Positions 28,298 through 41,108 of a stretch of DNA of 64,000 nt are shown here, in pieces. The notes below the pieces were generated by a model. The model did no database searches, had not been told where the DNA came from, and was given only the letters and a program-made list of their open reading frames with translations. Each line of letters begins with the position of its first letter. The stretch's first letter is position 1. Location of the stretch: the NCBI GenBank assembly GCA_023512835.1, contig CM042091.1, forward strand, positions 2,490,553-2,554,552. The letters are read 5' to 3'. This stretch comes from Taxillus chinensis (taxonomy: Eukaryota; Streptophyta; Magnoliopsida; Santalales; Loranthaceae). The translations under genes and the position numbers were made by a program.

Positions 28298-31190
28298 ATA
28301 GGGCGGGGTACGGTTTTAAAATTTTATTACATGCATAAGCGGGAGTGGGATACGGTAATAGGTAGACCTCGCTCCCACTATGACGGTTAGCATCCATACT
28401 TTTTATATCCGAAAATAATTATGAAAAAAACTTATTAAGTTGAAAAAAAATAACTCAACTAAACATACCGAAAAAAATCAAGAAAAAATTATTTTTATAA
28501 AAAAATAATAAAATTATATATGGAAAACTTGTTACAACTCTTTTTTACATAACTGTCCTTTTTTTCCGGTACACCTCAATCTAATGCACAGCTAACCCCT
28601 CCTCTCCCTCTCCACCCGCCTCTCACCCAAAAATGGAGAGCAGAGTTTCTCCAGCAGCACTCCTTTGGGTTGCGGCGGCCATCGACGTCTCTACCTCATT
28701 GAAGGAGGTGACTCCATCATCCAAAGGATCCTTCGGAGAACCATTTTAAAACCTCGTAAGATGGCCAGGCCTGGTACCTCTCACTGGACAACAACATAGG
28801 TAATCTAAAACAAAGCCTCAAAAAGTGAATATATATATATATATATATTAATAAATCATTTTCTTCCAAGTGAAAAAAAATTAATTTCGTGTTGCAGATG
28901 AATTTAAATATATTTTAAAAATAAATTACAAAATTTTATTTATAAGATAAAATTAATATTTTATATAATAATATTTTTTTCCACTCTTTTTCTACCCTAA
29001 ACCAAAACATTCACATGAAAGAAAAAAAAATTCATACATTTTCTTTCCACCACCTTTTTTTTCTTTCACTCCTTTTTCACTTCAAATTTTTCTACCTTAT
29101 TTTTATACGTTTGCAAACAAAGGGTAAATGATACAATTTTAAATCTTTTTTTAAAATATTATTGAATAAATAAAAAATATCATGACAATATCTTATGGAT
29201 AATAAATTTATAAGATAATTATTTATGTAAAACTATTACTTTTAATATTATAACATATACATAATAATATTATATATAAAATCACATTTGAACAAAAGAA
29301 ATGTACGGGATTCATCTGTGCCTAACAAAATCTACCCAAATAAATGTCAAATTTTCAACACCGAACATATATTTATATTCATTAAATTATAACCCACACT
29401 TAGTGGAGATGACCATCTGGTGGAGCGACACTACTGCGAATACCATGTATGATGTACAGAATTAAAATCATTAATATAAAATAAATAATGGCGAGAGGTT
29501 GGAATTGACAGTAAGACGTGTGAGTGGGGGAGTAATGCCATTCCTCACACGCGATCATGTTAGGTTTACTCACCAACAAACATCACCATATATAAATGAT
29601 AAAGAAATAAACCATAGACCACCCATTTAAAGTTAATAATATATGTGTATATATATTATAATAAATCGTAAGCAATTGAATATGCATGTAATTGTTCATA
29701 TCTAATTTTTATTTGATTATAATTTTGTTAAACTTTAACGTGAAACTAAGTTTTGACGTAAGAATTTTCAATTTAAGTTAGTAAATTTATATTTAACAAT
29801 ATAAATTTTAATTAAATATTAATTTAAACTGATAGTTGCAACATACAACTATACATATATAAAAGTTTTCGAATTAAAAACTTCTCATTTTCTCATTTTA
29901 ACGGAGTTATATATACGTATATACATGTGTAATAAGAGTAAATTAAAAGAATCAAGAAAGGTGGCCATGGTTATTGGTAGTCGGTAGACGTAAAGTTTCA
30001 AACGCATAGCCACAAACAATAACAACTCATACACGTATTGCGACTGGTTGTCCTGTGGCGATTGGATTTGGACTCCCTCCCCCACTTTCAATGCCATATT
30101 CTTTGCTTACACCTAACAAAACTCCATCAAAGTTTACTTTTAAAATAATGCCATTATAGATTTTTATTGCGTTTGAAACGACCACCCATTATGATATGTG
30201 AATAACTAAATTTCAGGCCCTTTATTTTGTTATGGGTTATTTACCCATAAAATGTTCCAGATTTGCTGAATTAGTCGTTTTTTCCAACAAAAAAAAAAAA
30301 AAAAAGAGGGAGGGAGAAGTTAAATTTAACGTTTTAAAGAATGTCAAATAGTATGTAAACTAATTTTTTTATGTCAATTTCAATTCAAAAATCAGTCGAC
30401 TTTAAGTCTTATTTTAATTATCGTATACTTGTATTTTCTATTATTAATATTATTTTAAAATAAGACCTTCAACATACCATCTTTTATATTTTTTATTAAT
30501 TCATAATTGTTTTATTGTTGGTAGAAGTATTTTTTAAAAACTTTATGAATAGAGTGATATTTGTTAGCTATTAAACTATCAAATTAGTTGACCTGTATTT
30601 AAAATATTATCGTATAATGAAAATATTTCTAATTTTATAATTATTTTCTCTTTTAATTTTAATTTATGAATACCAATATTATAATATATATATATTATTA
30701 TTTCATACTCAATGAATGCAAAATATTTTTATCAAAAATTAGGCAACTACATCTTACAAAATTAGGTGAAAATATCAAATCAAAATTATTTTATTCGAAT
30801 ATCCTGATTTGAATACGAATACGATTGTAACTAAATCTAACACAAATTAGCCAAATTTACTCTCATTATAACAATTTCAACAATTTCAAGAGACTTTCTA
30901 TTAAACAATTTTCTTTCAAATAATTTCAAGAGACTTTCTGGGTTCAATTTCTACCTCCAATAACTTTTTTTTTTTTTTACATACCAAACAAAGCTATTAC
31001 ATTTTTAGTCAAAACAAGGTAACCAAGAAGTCAGTGCCAGTCCCAGACGAAAATGATTACAACACATTTTTAGTTGCCAATTTGCAGGCTCGTCACTCGT
31101 GCGCGGTTCATACAAATTTCTGTTTGACATGCCTTATTTTAAATTACAATGGGAAGGCAATCTAGGAACAGAAAAGAAGGGATTCCGGCT
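28298..31190. other. AT-rich intergenic stretch
   Basis: No strongly supported gene. A 38-codon frame with ATG sits at 28633-28749 (+) in a locally GC-richer patch, with no recognised family. TA runs lie at about 28829-28850 and a TATATATAT stretch near 29646. HPPD 3' UTR sequence is expected just left of 31191. Confidence 0.5.
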
Positions 31191-33593
31191 CTAGGAAGCC
31201 ACTGGTACTGCATTTTGCTTTGCTTCAAGTGTCTTCTCATAATCCTCTATGGATTTAAAGAGCTCTGAAAAATTTCCCTTACCGAATCCTCCGCACCCGC
31301 CCTTCTGATATGTCTTCCCCTCGTCATCCTTGAGCATGCACCCAACTCTTTGAATTATTTCAATAAAAATGGTTGGCCTGCACAAAATGAAAGCTTAGAA
31401 ATTAGAATCGCACTTCTAACTAACATATTCTCTGGTGTAGTAAATTTATGATTTCATTATACTTCGTTTATGTTTGACGTCAACAATCAACGTTTGCTAT
31501 AACAAAAGTCCATTTTTTAGAGAGGAAAATTTCATTGCAATATAATTAATAATAAAAAAAGGGGGCAGCTAGTAACGACAAGCCTAGAACAAAACCCATC
31601 TGGGATAAAACCATCCACGGGAAAAGAGTCCCAGTAAAACACTGAAAGAACAAAACTTTATATATCCGATACTAATGAACACTTCAATTTGAATACCCAT
31701 TGATGGTTAAAGCAAGTACCTCCATTTCCAAGACGGCTCCATCACGGAGAAGCAAAGAAACAGGAATACAATCACGCCAATAGCCTACAGATGTTTTTTC
31801 TTGGAGTGCAAACATTCCAAAGGAAACAGAAACAAACCAGAAAAGATGCAGGAGTATTGCATAATTTGCACGAAAATAAAAAAAATAACAAGCCATAAAA
31901 TCTTTCCACACATTTAAGAATTGCAAAAATAATCCGAAGCTGCGATGGCAATCTGATAAAAGAAATAGCCTACATGCGATTAAAAGCTCGTCAAGCATGG
32001 CATACGACACTGTCAAAGCCCCATTGCCAATTTGCCATTATGAATTTTGGCAAGCAGCACAAAAGGGCAATCTTGATTGTTTATGTCTGTGAATTTATGA
32101 GTGTTCAATTGAAACCCAAACCCAAGAGATCAATCACAAGAATAAAGGCCGAGTTTTGAAATTAGTCCATGAGTTGGCCTACTAACTAGCAATAGCAGGA
32201 GCTTTATAACTACAAGGCAAGAAGTGACTGCACCCCAATAGATCAATTGCTGTTCTACTTGTACACACTAAAATCAATACATCAAATTGTATCTCCATTA
32301 TTTAAAATCAACAACATACTAAATCAATTTCATACAAGTAATTGATACATAAAAAACAGAGTCTCAAAGCAACCCTAAAAAAGGAGAGAAAGTAACAGAA
32401 ATTGCATACCTATCACCAACAGGCTTGGTGAAAATCTGAAGCAATGTGCCCTGATCATCCCTATCCACCAAAATCCCCAACTCCTCGCATTCCTTAATCT
32501 GTTCATCGGACAACACGTCGCCGGCCCTGTTCTTCAGATTCCGGTAATAAGTAGGCGGCGGGGACGGCATGAAATCGAATCCTCCCAGGCAGGTCCGCTG
32601 CCTCATCTCCTTGAGGGTCCAGAAGATGTCCTGGGACATCAGGGCCAAGTGCTGCACACCAGCCCCTTCATTGTGCTCCAGATAGGTCTGAATCTGGCTC
32701 TTCCGCTTCGTCCCGAACACGGGTTCGTTCACGGGGAGGAGAACCATCTCGTCGTTGCTGGCCAGGACCACCGAGTTCAACCCGCTCTCGCTCGTCCCCA
32801 CGTCCTCCGCCGTGAACTCGGCGAACTCGTGGAACCCGGTGAATCCTTTGAGGTACGCCACCGCCGGCCCGAGCTCTGGCACGTTCCCCACGGCGTGGTC
32901 CAGCCGCCGGATGCCGAAATCGAGCCCCGGGAACGAGGCGGACTCCTCCATGGGCTCAAACCCGGGGAGGAACCGCGAATCGTCGCCGTCGCCGTCGCTA
33001 GGGTTTAGGTTTTGGTAGCTAACGTAGCGGAGTACGACATCGCCGTAGAGTTGGACCTCGGCGACGATGGTTTGGCTGGCTAATCCCCCGTTGCCGAGGA
33101 CTGCGGGCGGGAAGGAGGGTTTGGCGCCATGGGCGACGCTGGCGGAGAAGGCGGAGACGGCGTCGCGGACCTCGATGGCGATGGCGCGGACGGCAAGACC
33201 GTGGGTGGCGGTGAAGGAGCGAGAGGTGGAGTGGTCGAAGGAGGGGATGGCGGCGGTGGCGTCGGGGGATGCGACGGAGGGGGAGTAGGGGGCGGAGAAG
33301 AGAAAGCGTAAGTGGGCGGAGCGGAGGAGGTAGGAGGCGTGGACCTGGTTGCCGGTGGATAGGTCGGACTTGGCGACGATGGGCATGCCGAGGCCCAAGG
33401 AGAAGCGGCGAGCGGCGTTAGTGGCGTCGCTGCACCAGAACTCCACATGGTGGAAACGCTTCACCTCGAACCTGTCCGACCGCGGGTTGTTCCGCACGAA
33501 CCCAACGTGCCCCACCAGCTTCAACCCCTTTTTCCCCGCATCCGACCAAACACCGCCGTTTTCCTGCTTCGCGGTTTCGGTTTGGTTGCTCAT
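31191..33593 (-). CDS. HPPD: 4-hydroxyphenylpyruvate dioxygenase
   Basis: Intact two-exon gene, exons 33593-32410 and 31377-31191, 456 residues. HPPD is a non-haem iron(II) dioxygenase converting 4-hydroxyphenylpyruvate to homogentisate in tyrosine catabolism, feeding plastoquinone and tocopherol synthesis in plants. The iron ligands are present: His233 in RRLDHAVGN, His315 in GAGVQHLALMS and Glu401 in TIFIEIIQRVGC. The C-terminal gate region GGCGGFGKGNFSELFKSIE is conserved, as is the N-terminal vicinal-oxygen-chelate half (RFHHVEFWCSDATNAARRF). The start MSNQTETAKQ is chosen by comparison with Arabidopsis HPPD. The frame stays open to an upstream ATG at 33734 through an Arg/Glu/Ser-rich stretch that is partly a GA repeat; that may be leader. 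The intron position and phase match the duplicate at 41109. The protein is typically cytosolic in Arabidopsis. Confidence 0.96.
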
Positions 33594-34554
33594 CTCTCTC
33601 TCTCTCTCTCTCTCTGGTTGACTTGTGCTCACTGGTCGCGTTCTCTCTCTCTGTCTCGTTTCATCTTCTTGGACGCTTTGGGTGGGTGTGGAAAATGGGA
33701 GTGGGATGGGTCGAGGAGGACCGAATATATGCATAGGACAAATAAGTTATGATATTAATCGCACGTAAAAGATATTTATTTGTTTAGATATTATTTGATG
33801 TGAAATAGTAAATAGAAAGCATACGTGAATTTATTGTAGGAATTTGATTAACGGGTTGTCTTTCAAATTAATACGACCTTATGAACTCGATAGAAATATA
33901 AACTTAATAACTCGTTTTGCTATTTTAAATTTGACCCTCTCATTAATTTTTATTTAAAATTTTAATCAGTTCACTTTAATTTAACCATTCCTTAATAACT
34001 CGTTTTGCTATTTTAAGTATAACATATTTAATATTTATATGTTTAATAATATATGATAAAATTTTTTCCAACAAATGTAAGAGTTATGGCATATCATTAT
34101 GCTTTTCCGTCGATCTAAATGGTAAAATCAATTTGATTTTAACGTGCCAAACAAGAGTTAAAATAGAAATATGTTTTCAGTTCATACTTGAAAACAGCCT
34201 ACCAAACACATTTTTTTAGCATGAATCACTGAATTAAAATAAAACTTAAATTGAATTTTAATACAAATCTAAGTTTAAAACTCAAAACAAATTTTTAAAA
34301 ACACATATCAAACACGCCTAATTGTGAGAGAGAAAAAAAAAGGTAGCACCAAGCCTTTCACCGAGCGCTAACTTCACTTAACCCCAGAAATTGTTGCAGG
34401 GTGGAAATTGATGGGCGTACAATAATGAATTGATAAATAAAGTTTTTAAAAAGAATTATTATTTTAAGGTTTTTCAATTACAAAAGAGAAAAAAATTGTC
34501 GATATCAATCAGATAAAACAAAACTTCATAATATGTTAAAATAAGTTAGATTTC

Positions 34555-34593
<39 letters not shown>

Positions 34594-34906
34594 GCTTTTT
34601 ATTATTATTTTATTTCTCGCATGTACAGATGGTTTCCTTCACTTTTTTTTAAATAGCTATTGATTAATAAAGAAGTCCTGAATGTTATCCCAAAAAAATT
34701 ATAATCAAACGTCAAATTTATTTATCAATGAGCAACGAGTTTAAGAATTAAACTCTTTGAGCGTTTTTATTTTGATTAAAATTTGGATCAACTTTATATA
34801 AATTGAATAACTTTGAAGACACAGTACAATACTACAATATAACAATAAAAAGTGATAAATATAATAACAAGATCGTTTTATGATTTAGGAACATTCAAGC
34901 AAAGTC
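33594..34906. other. HPPD upstream region and AT-rich intergenic DNA
   Basis: The 5' leader region carries a GA/CT repeat at about 33594-33613. Farther out is AT-rich DNA with an (ATT)n microsatellite at 34553-34592. No gene was recognised. Confidence 0.6.
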
Positions 34907-35320
34907 CACTAAAAAAAATTAGCTTTTGAGACGGACTCAAAACCGTCCCTGATAGAAATACAATTTCGTCCCAAATTAGTATTTGGGACGGTTTTAAGTC
35001 GTCGCATAGCCGTCTCAATTGCTGGCGTCCCAAATGAAATTTTTGGGACGGAATACATCTTTCCGTCCCAATTTTTTTTTTGCGACGACTTAAAACCATC
35101 ACAATATTATTTTAGTTAATTAATTAAATTTTATAAAATTTGGGACGATTTAATCCGTCTCAAATTATTTACAACGGTTTTTTCCGTCCCTAAATGTTTA
35201 TAACGATTTTACCAGTCCCAAAGTAAATTCGATTTATAACCCATTTTGTGACGGTATATATCCGTCCCTAAATATCATTTGGGACGCTTTTTTTATCCGT
35301 CCCTAATATGTTAGAAAATT
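34907..35320. mobile_element. CACTA-like terminus with GGGACGG subterminal repeats
   Basis: Begins CACTAAAAAAAATTAGC and is followed by many copies of GGGACGG and CCGTCCC in both orientations up to about 35305, the arrangement of subterminal repeats in plant CACTA elements. I could not find the matching inverted end, so the true extent is unknown. The HD-ZIP III gene fragment starts about 400 bases to the right. Confidence 0.4.
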
Positions 35321-35712
35321 AAAAAAAAACAATAATTTTCCAATCCAAAGCAATAAAAATAAGTGAATAAACAAATTTATGCATCTTTCACCACCCAATT
35401 AACAAAGGCAACTGATAATGAAGAGTCTCCACTCTACACAGCCGTTTTGTCCAAAATACAGTCATCATGTGAAAATAAACTGCATGCCTCCTAGTATCTT
35501 CAAAATCTAAACATTAAGTTGTGTTAAAATTCAATAGAAATACAACCCATTTACTAATAAAAGACAATAATTATAAAAACAAATCCTTGTGAAACATTGC
35601 AAATAAAATAAAAGTCTGAAAATTTTACAAACAAAATAATCATAATTAACATTGTTCTTAACAAAAAGTACAATCAAAATGTCATAATAAAAGTCTAAAA
35701 ATTTTATAAAAG

Positions 35713-37401
35713 GGCAATTGAAATGCAATTGTTAACACTGATCTTGTGTCACAACATGAGGTTACGTTGCCTGTTGCCGGATTTGATGCTATCCCCACTT
35801 CAAGACTTGATGTCAGGTCCAGGGTCCTGTGTGCGGGCAATCTATCCTAGGTATCTCCCTGAAAGATAATAAACATTAGTTTCACATTGTAATACAGCCA
35901 CAAAACACTGATATTAGAGAATGAGTTAAGAAAAGACACTTAAAACGCATTTAATAACCAAGGCAATGCCCTTTATTAATTCCTCTTACACCCAGATCTA
36001 GATATAGCTATTGTGTCGCCAGAAGCATAGCATAATTATCAATATGGAAAATAAATGAAGTTTATGCACAGCATGGGATAACTCAACTGTTTTTGAATCC
36101 AAAGGAATGAGACGAAAACCAGATGGAAGTAGTGGAGCATCATCAGGGAACATTTCATCAATTGGGGCAAAAACAAGTTCAAAGCATCCTCCCATTGTGC
36201 TCTCATCAATTCCGCTACATATCTACAAACCATTCAAGGGCATAGAAGCTTATACATTTGTAAACAATAGAGTAGGATGCACTTGCAAATAATATAGCCT
36301 ATTGAAACTCTAACCTAGAGGTAGTGACAACTAACAGCTAATTTCGACTTTGCTTTTAAAAAGGTTTATTTGGGCTTTAAGAGAATCTCGAAAATCAATG
36401 GGTAAAAAAAAACATTAACCAAAAATTAGAGCCATATATAATTTGGAAAGATCGATAACTTGATTTTAGATTAGAATTCTTGGAACTAATAGTGGGAGAG
36501 GTTATTGAGAAACAAATAAACAATCTGATTATTTTTATTTTAAAATATGCATTGAAAACAAAACAAAGACATAATTATTTTAAGCACACCTGCAAGAGAT
36601 GAATATCCCGTGGTATGAAAGCATCTTCATGGGGAAGAGAATGGCCTTCAAGGCGTATTACTTCAAGCATCTGAACATAAAACATGATTTATGCAAATTA
36701 GATGTGTAAAGCATAATATTATATAATCAACCAGTTGATATGTGGGCTCCCATTAAAGCAGTTGTGATGCCTGGAAAAGAATTTTCCCACAAGACCCATA
36801 GAGTGCTAACAAGGTAATCTTTGGCTTTTGGAGGGGAAGCAAAGATAAAACAAAAGGCTAAACCAAACACAACAAGAAGTGTGTAAAGAAAGAAAAACAA
36901 GGCTGAAGACAACAACGCACCTCATCATGTTCAACCGTGTGACCAAGAGGCATAATAATTTGCCCTCCAGTAAATCTTGTTGGCCTTATACCGGGATATG
37001 CATATGCACTAGCTTTCAATGATGATGCAGAATAGGCATCAACATTAAAATCAGCCCACTCTGAGCGATGCTCCCTCGAGAAGCGAACCAACACCGTAGG
37101 AGGGACATTCTGGGACATGGAAACAAATTCTCTAATGATACAAATTGAATAGTCATCTATATATTTTACACTATGACAACATGAAATAAAACTGCACTTT
37201 AAACTAAATACCTTGTAACATGGATGCCTTCGCACAGAGGATTCCACCAAGTGAAGGGATGGAATTGATAGGATTCATAGTAGAGCACAAGTTTTTTGTT
37301 GAATTAATTGCAACTATTACATCTTCAACACCATCACAATTCATCATTGGCCAACCATCATCACTAAATCCACTGAGAGCATCATTGAAGCCTTTGCAGA
37401 G
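35713..37401 (-). pseudogene. truncated HD-ZIP III transcription factor fragment
   Basis: Five exon-like blocks, 37401-37212, 37109-36921, 36670-36590, 36222-36088 and 35858-35713, encode the middle of a class III HD-ZIP protein, between the START domain and the MEKHLA domain. Diagnostic stretches are GFNDALSGFSDDGW, HRSEWADFNVDAYSAS, IRPTRFTGGQIIMPLGH, RLEGHSLPHEDAFIP, FAPIDEMFPDDAPLLPSGF and HRTLDLTSSLEVG. The introns are retained, so this is a DNA-level copy rather than a processed one. The homeodomain, zipper, most of START, and MEKHLA are missing. The last block has an in-frame TAG at 35849-35847, and the first donor region appears to have lost bases. Sequence stops matching after RSVLTIAFQLPF. 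It is nonfunctional as a protein gene. Confidence 0.88.
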
Positions 37402-39110
37402 AACATATAAATAATAATAAAAACATAGCTTTTCTCGGTATCCAAAAAGATGAGAAATTCGAACTCAACCCAAGACCTAAATGGCAATGTCGAATTTAAA
37501 AGATTCAACAATGAATAAATTTAAAGGATTTTCAAATTCGATCCCAAAGTAGTATTATTGAGATTTTCTAAATTCCTATTTTAATTTGATAGTTATAACA
37601 TTTAATTTATATTTTCATCTTTGTATTTTTTTATTAAAGACTCTGCCAAGCATTCTTAGAGGGCTCTTAAGATTTGTTTTAGTTTTCTGCTCAAACTATT
37701 AGACTCTTTGCTTAGTCGAGCTTTGATCCCTCCATAAAAAATCTTCGAAATTTGTTTGAGGTTCTTGTCGAAAGTATTACAAATTTGTTTGAAGTTCTTT
37801 CTTAGTCGAGCTGTGATTAGAAATGATCAACTTTTAAATTAACTTATAAAATTGAATAATTTATCTTAAGTTTGTAAAATGGTAATTGAAGAACCTTTCA
37901 CTAGTTGACAAAAGATAAATATAATAGAAAATGTTCACTTCAAACTACTATAAAAATATTTTTGTATTTTTGTATTTACTTTTGTGCTTGTTTTTTAAAA
38001 TGTATGCCTATGAGCTATTATTCCTTCAAGTTTTTGTCAAACCACGGTATAAATTTTGTTTTAAAAAATAATTTATTGATGATAAAATTTAAATAATATT
38101 CTTATAAATTTGTGAGTTTCAACTCATATTTTAGTAGCTCATAATTGTAAAAATGTTCATCGTTGTGCTTACCCAATTGCAATAGAGAAACAATACTCAC
38201 ACTCACATAAATGATCAATACATTCACCTATCATTATTAATATTATGTACAATTATGAAAATATTCTAATTTTTTCAAATAATATTCAAATAATAATTTT
38301 ATAACATAAATATAATGTTCAAATAATATTATTCGAATATTGTAATTATATTTTAATAATATTCTTCTAATACTTTTATTATATTTGTTAAAAGAAGAAA
38401 TTTTAAATATTATATTTATGTTCCAATAATATTATTCAAATATTTTATTTATATTTGAATAATTTTGAGAAATTTTTATGTTCAAATAATGTTATTTGAA
38501 TATTTTTTTTATATTTCAATATTACTATGCAAATATTTTTTTATATTTTTATAAGAGATATTTCAATCAATTTACATTATTAGTGGATGTGTTTTTAGGT
38601 GAGGCTGCCATCTTGACTGCCATGCCTGACCCTCACCCATGACCATGCTTGCTATGCACGACTAGAATAGAGAGCATGCCAAACACGATTAACCTATAAC
38701 ACATGATTGTGTGCATCTATAAAGCATGATGATGTTAATTTGAAAAGGGAAAAAATATATGCATATACAAATGTTCGCGTCCCAAGCATGGCCATAGGGA
38801 GATTGATGAATTGGGTAGAGGAAGTATGCCGTTTATGACGGGGAGTCCATGAGAGGGAGGTGAATTGAATGGGAAAGAAGAAGGTGGTGTACCTCCGATG
38901 ACGAGATCAAATCCAATGATCTCTTTAATGGGTGAGAGAGAGATAGGGAGAGAAAGATAAAATCAAGAAATAGAAAGATCCGAAGGCTAGGGCTACGGAA
39001 CGCGGTGATTTCATTGGTGGGCAAAGAAAGTGAATTGGAAATAGTCATGTGCTAGGTATAGAATTCAAAACGATGACCCTTTGTGCATTTCATTTACCTT
39101 TCATGCGTCT
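37402..39110. other. AT-rich intergenic stretch
   Basis: No supported gene. Between about 38150 and 38560 there are diffuse repeats of AATAATATTATTCGAATATT-like sequence. No element boundaries could be fixed. Confidence 0.5.
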
Positions 39111-39620
39111 TGTTGGACCTCGGTCAGGGCACTCACTATCACAATATTGTCTGCTTTGGCACTTGTGCGCCCACCCATGGCCTGCAGCCCGCACGGATTT
39201 GTTTCTAACGGGCCGTGACCCATTAAAATGCGTTGTGACAAGGTGCACATGAGCCTCCTTGTTAGGACGACCTCAATGTTCACCCTAACCGATATGAGAT
39301 TGTTCTTTGGGACTCCCCGCAGTGGTTAGAGACCCAACAATCTTCCCCCCGATCCTACCACCGGTCTAGAAGACCTGGCTCTGATACCACTTGTTGGACC
39401 TCGGCCAGGGCACTCGCTATCACAATATTATCCACTTTGGCACTCGCGCGCCACCCATGAGTCGCAGCCCACACGGATTTGTTTATAACAGGCCGCAACC
39501 CGTTAAAATACATTGTGACAAGGTGCACATGAGCCTCTTCATTAGGACGACCTCAATGTTTGCCCTAACCGATGTGGGATTGTTCTTTGGGACTCCCCGC
39601 AGGAGGTTAGAGACCCAACA
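39111..39620 (-). mobile_element. complete TRIM retrotransposon
   Basis: Two 229-bp LTRs (39111-39339 and 39392-39620) with ends TGTTGGACC and GACCCAACA surround only 52 bp. An exact 5-bp target duplication CGTCT lies at 39106-39110 and 39621-39625. On the minus strand the internal part begins AGTGGTATCAGAGCCAGG (39391-39374), a full match to the initiator-Met tRNA primer site, and ends with a polypurine tract GGGGGGAAGAT (39350-39340). No coding sequence. These are the defining parts of a terminal-repeat retrotransposon in miniature. Confidence 0.95.
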
Positions 39621-39963
39621 CGTCTTGCCATTTGTGGGAGGCAGCTCTGACAACCACCCATGGTTGGATTATTCCGGTGTTGGGGAAGGATTTAGGTTGG
39701 GATGTGATGAAATGCGTGACTTTGGGGCAGAGGAGGATTGTGAATGACGGGATGCTAAGGGGCGTCATAGGTCAGAGCCAACGAACTACTACTTGGTGCA
39801 TCCAATCTGATGTAAGAGGGTGGAGAGAGAAGATATAAATATTACGTAGATAATGAATAGTAATTTTTTTTATTTTTGAAGAGTTATGGTAGCATTTTAT
39901 AAATATAGAGAGTCAAATAAAAAGTCCATTGGAGGTCATTTTTGACATTTAACTTTCTATTTA

Positions 39964-40370
39964 GAGTACTAGTAGCAGATTCCCTATATAAGTCTATTTT
40001 CTTAAATTTAGGGAAAAAAGTTAAAAAGTCATAAAATCATTCCCATAACAGATGTCCTATATTTAACTTTCTTTATATAGTTTGTACAGTGTTTCCTAAT
40101 ATATTGGGAAGCACTATTTACTCCCTACAATTATTAAATTATATTTAAAAATTTTCTCTCACCTCTCTCCTTTACGTTTCTCATAATATTAACTTTTATT
40201 TTATATTAAATTATAAAAAATTATTATTAATTAAAATAAGTGATATAAAATATTATTTTAATAATATAGAGTTTGATTTAGGAGATCTATTGTGATGTAT
40301 ATTTATATAGGGAAGCAAAAAGTAGTTTAAAACTGTAAATTTAGGAAAGTTGTTGCTAGTGCCCTTATAA
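39964..40370. mobile_element. AT-rich MITE-like element
   Basis: Left end AGAGTACTAGTAGCAGATTCCC and right end TTGTTGCTAGTGCCCTTA form imperfect inverted termini. The interior, including AAAAAGTAGTTTAAA, resembles the AT-rich elements in RPL18A intron 3 near 10130 and 11810, which also end near CTAGTGCTCTAAG. The boundaries are approximate. Confidence 0.45.
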
Positions 40371-41064
40371 ATAATAGAGTCTGTTAGAATTGTTCTAACC
40401 TTATAATAAATTATTTATTATAATAAATTATTTGTTATAATGTTAAATCACGTTATAAAAGAGAAAAAGTGTATTCATTGTTCCCAAACTAATAAATCTA
40501 TTTCGAATATTTATTATTTCATACTATTGAAAAATTATATGTACTTATCCAAAATAAATTATAAAACTACTCTAAATGACAAAAGTTTTATTGAATTAAA
40601 CTATACACGTCCACTTAGAGTCGTATCATGTAATTTTTAGTCGTATCATGTAATTTTTTTTATTTTAATACTTTATTATATATTTTTTAAAATAAAGTGT
40701 TATATTAGATATTCATATATTAATAAATATATTTATAAAATTTCATAATAAATATATTTAGAAATTCATATATTAATTTCTATACAAATTTTATTAGAAG
40801 AAAATTATTAATAAATAAAAAATAATTATAATTTATTTATTTTATTTCAATTAAATTACTATAAAATTCTATTAAAATATTTATAAATACATAAATATCC
40901 AATCTAATTATCAATTTTAAAAATATATGTCAACTGAATTAGTCGCACCGCATTCACGCGCTCCATGAAGAATCAAACGAGACACAGAGAGAGAGCGCGA
41001 CCAGTGAGCACAAGTCAACCAGAGAGAGAGAGAGAGCGACCAGTGAGCACAACTGCACAAGTCA

Positions 41065-41103
<39 letters not shown>

Positions 41104-41108
41104 TGGAC

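Noticed and set aside
32649..33752. Several + strand open frames of 60-119 codons
   Set aside because: They are antisense shadows of HPPD exon 1; equivalent shadows occur at the second HPPD copy.
38150..38560. Repetitive AATAATATTATTCGAATATT-like sequence considered as a CRISPR or satellite array
   Set aside because: There are no regular spacers or constant units; it is low-complexity AT-rich plant DNA.
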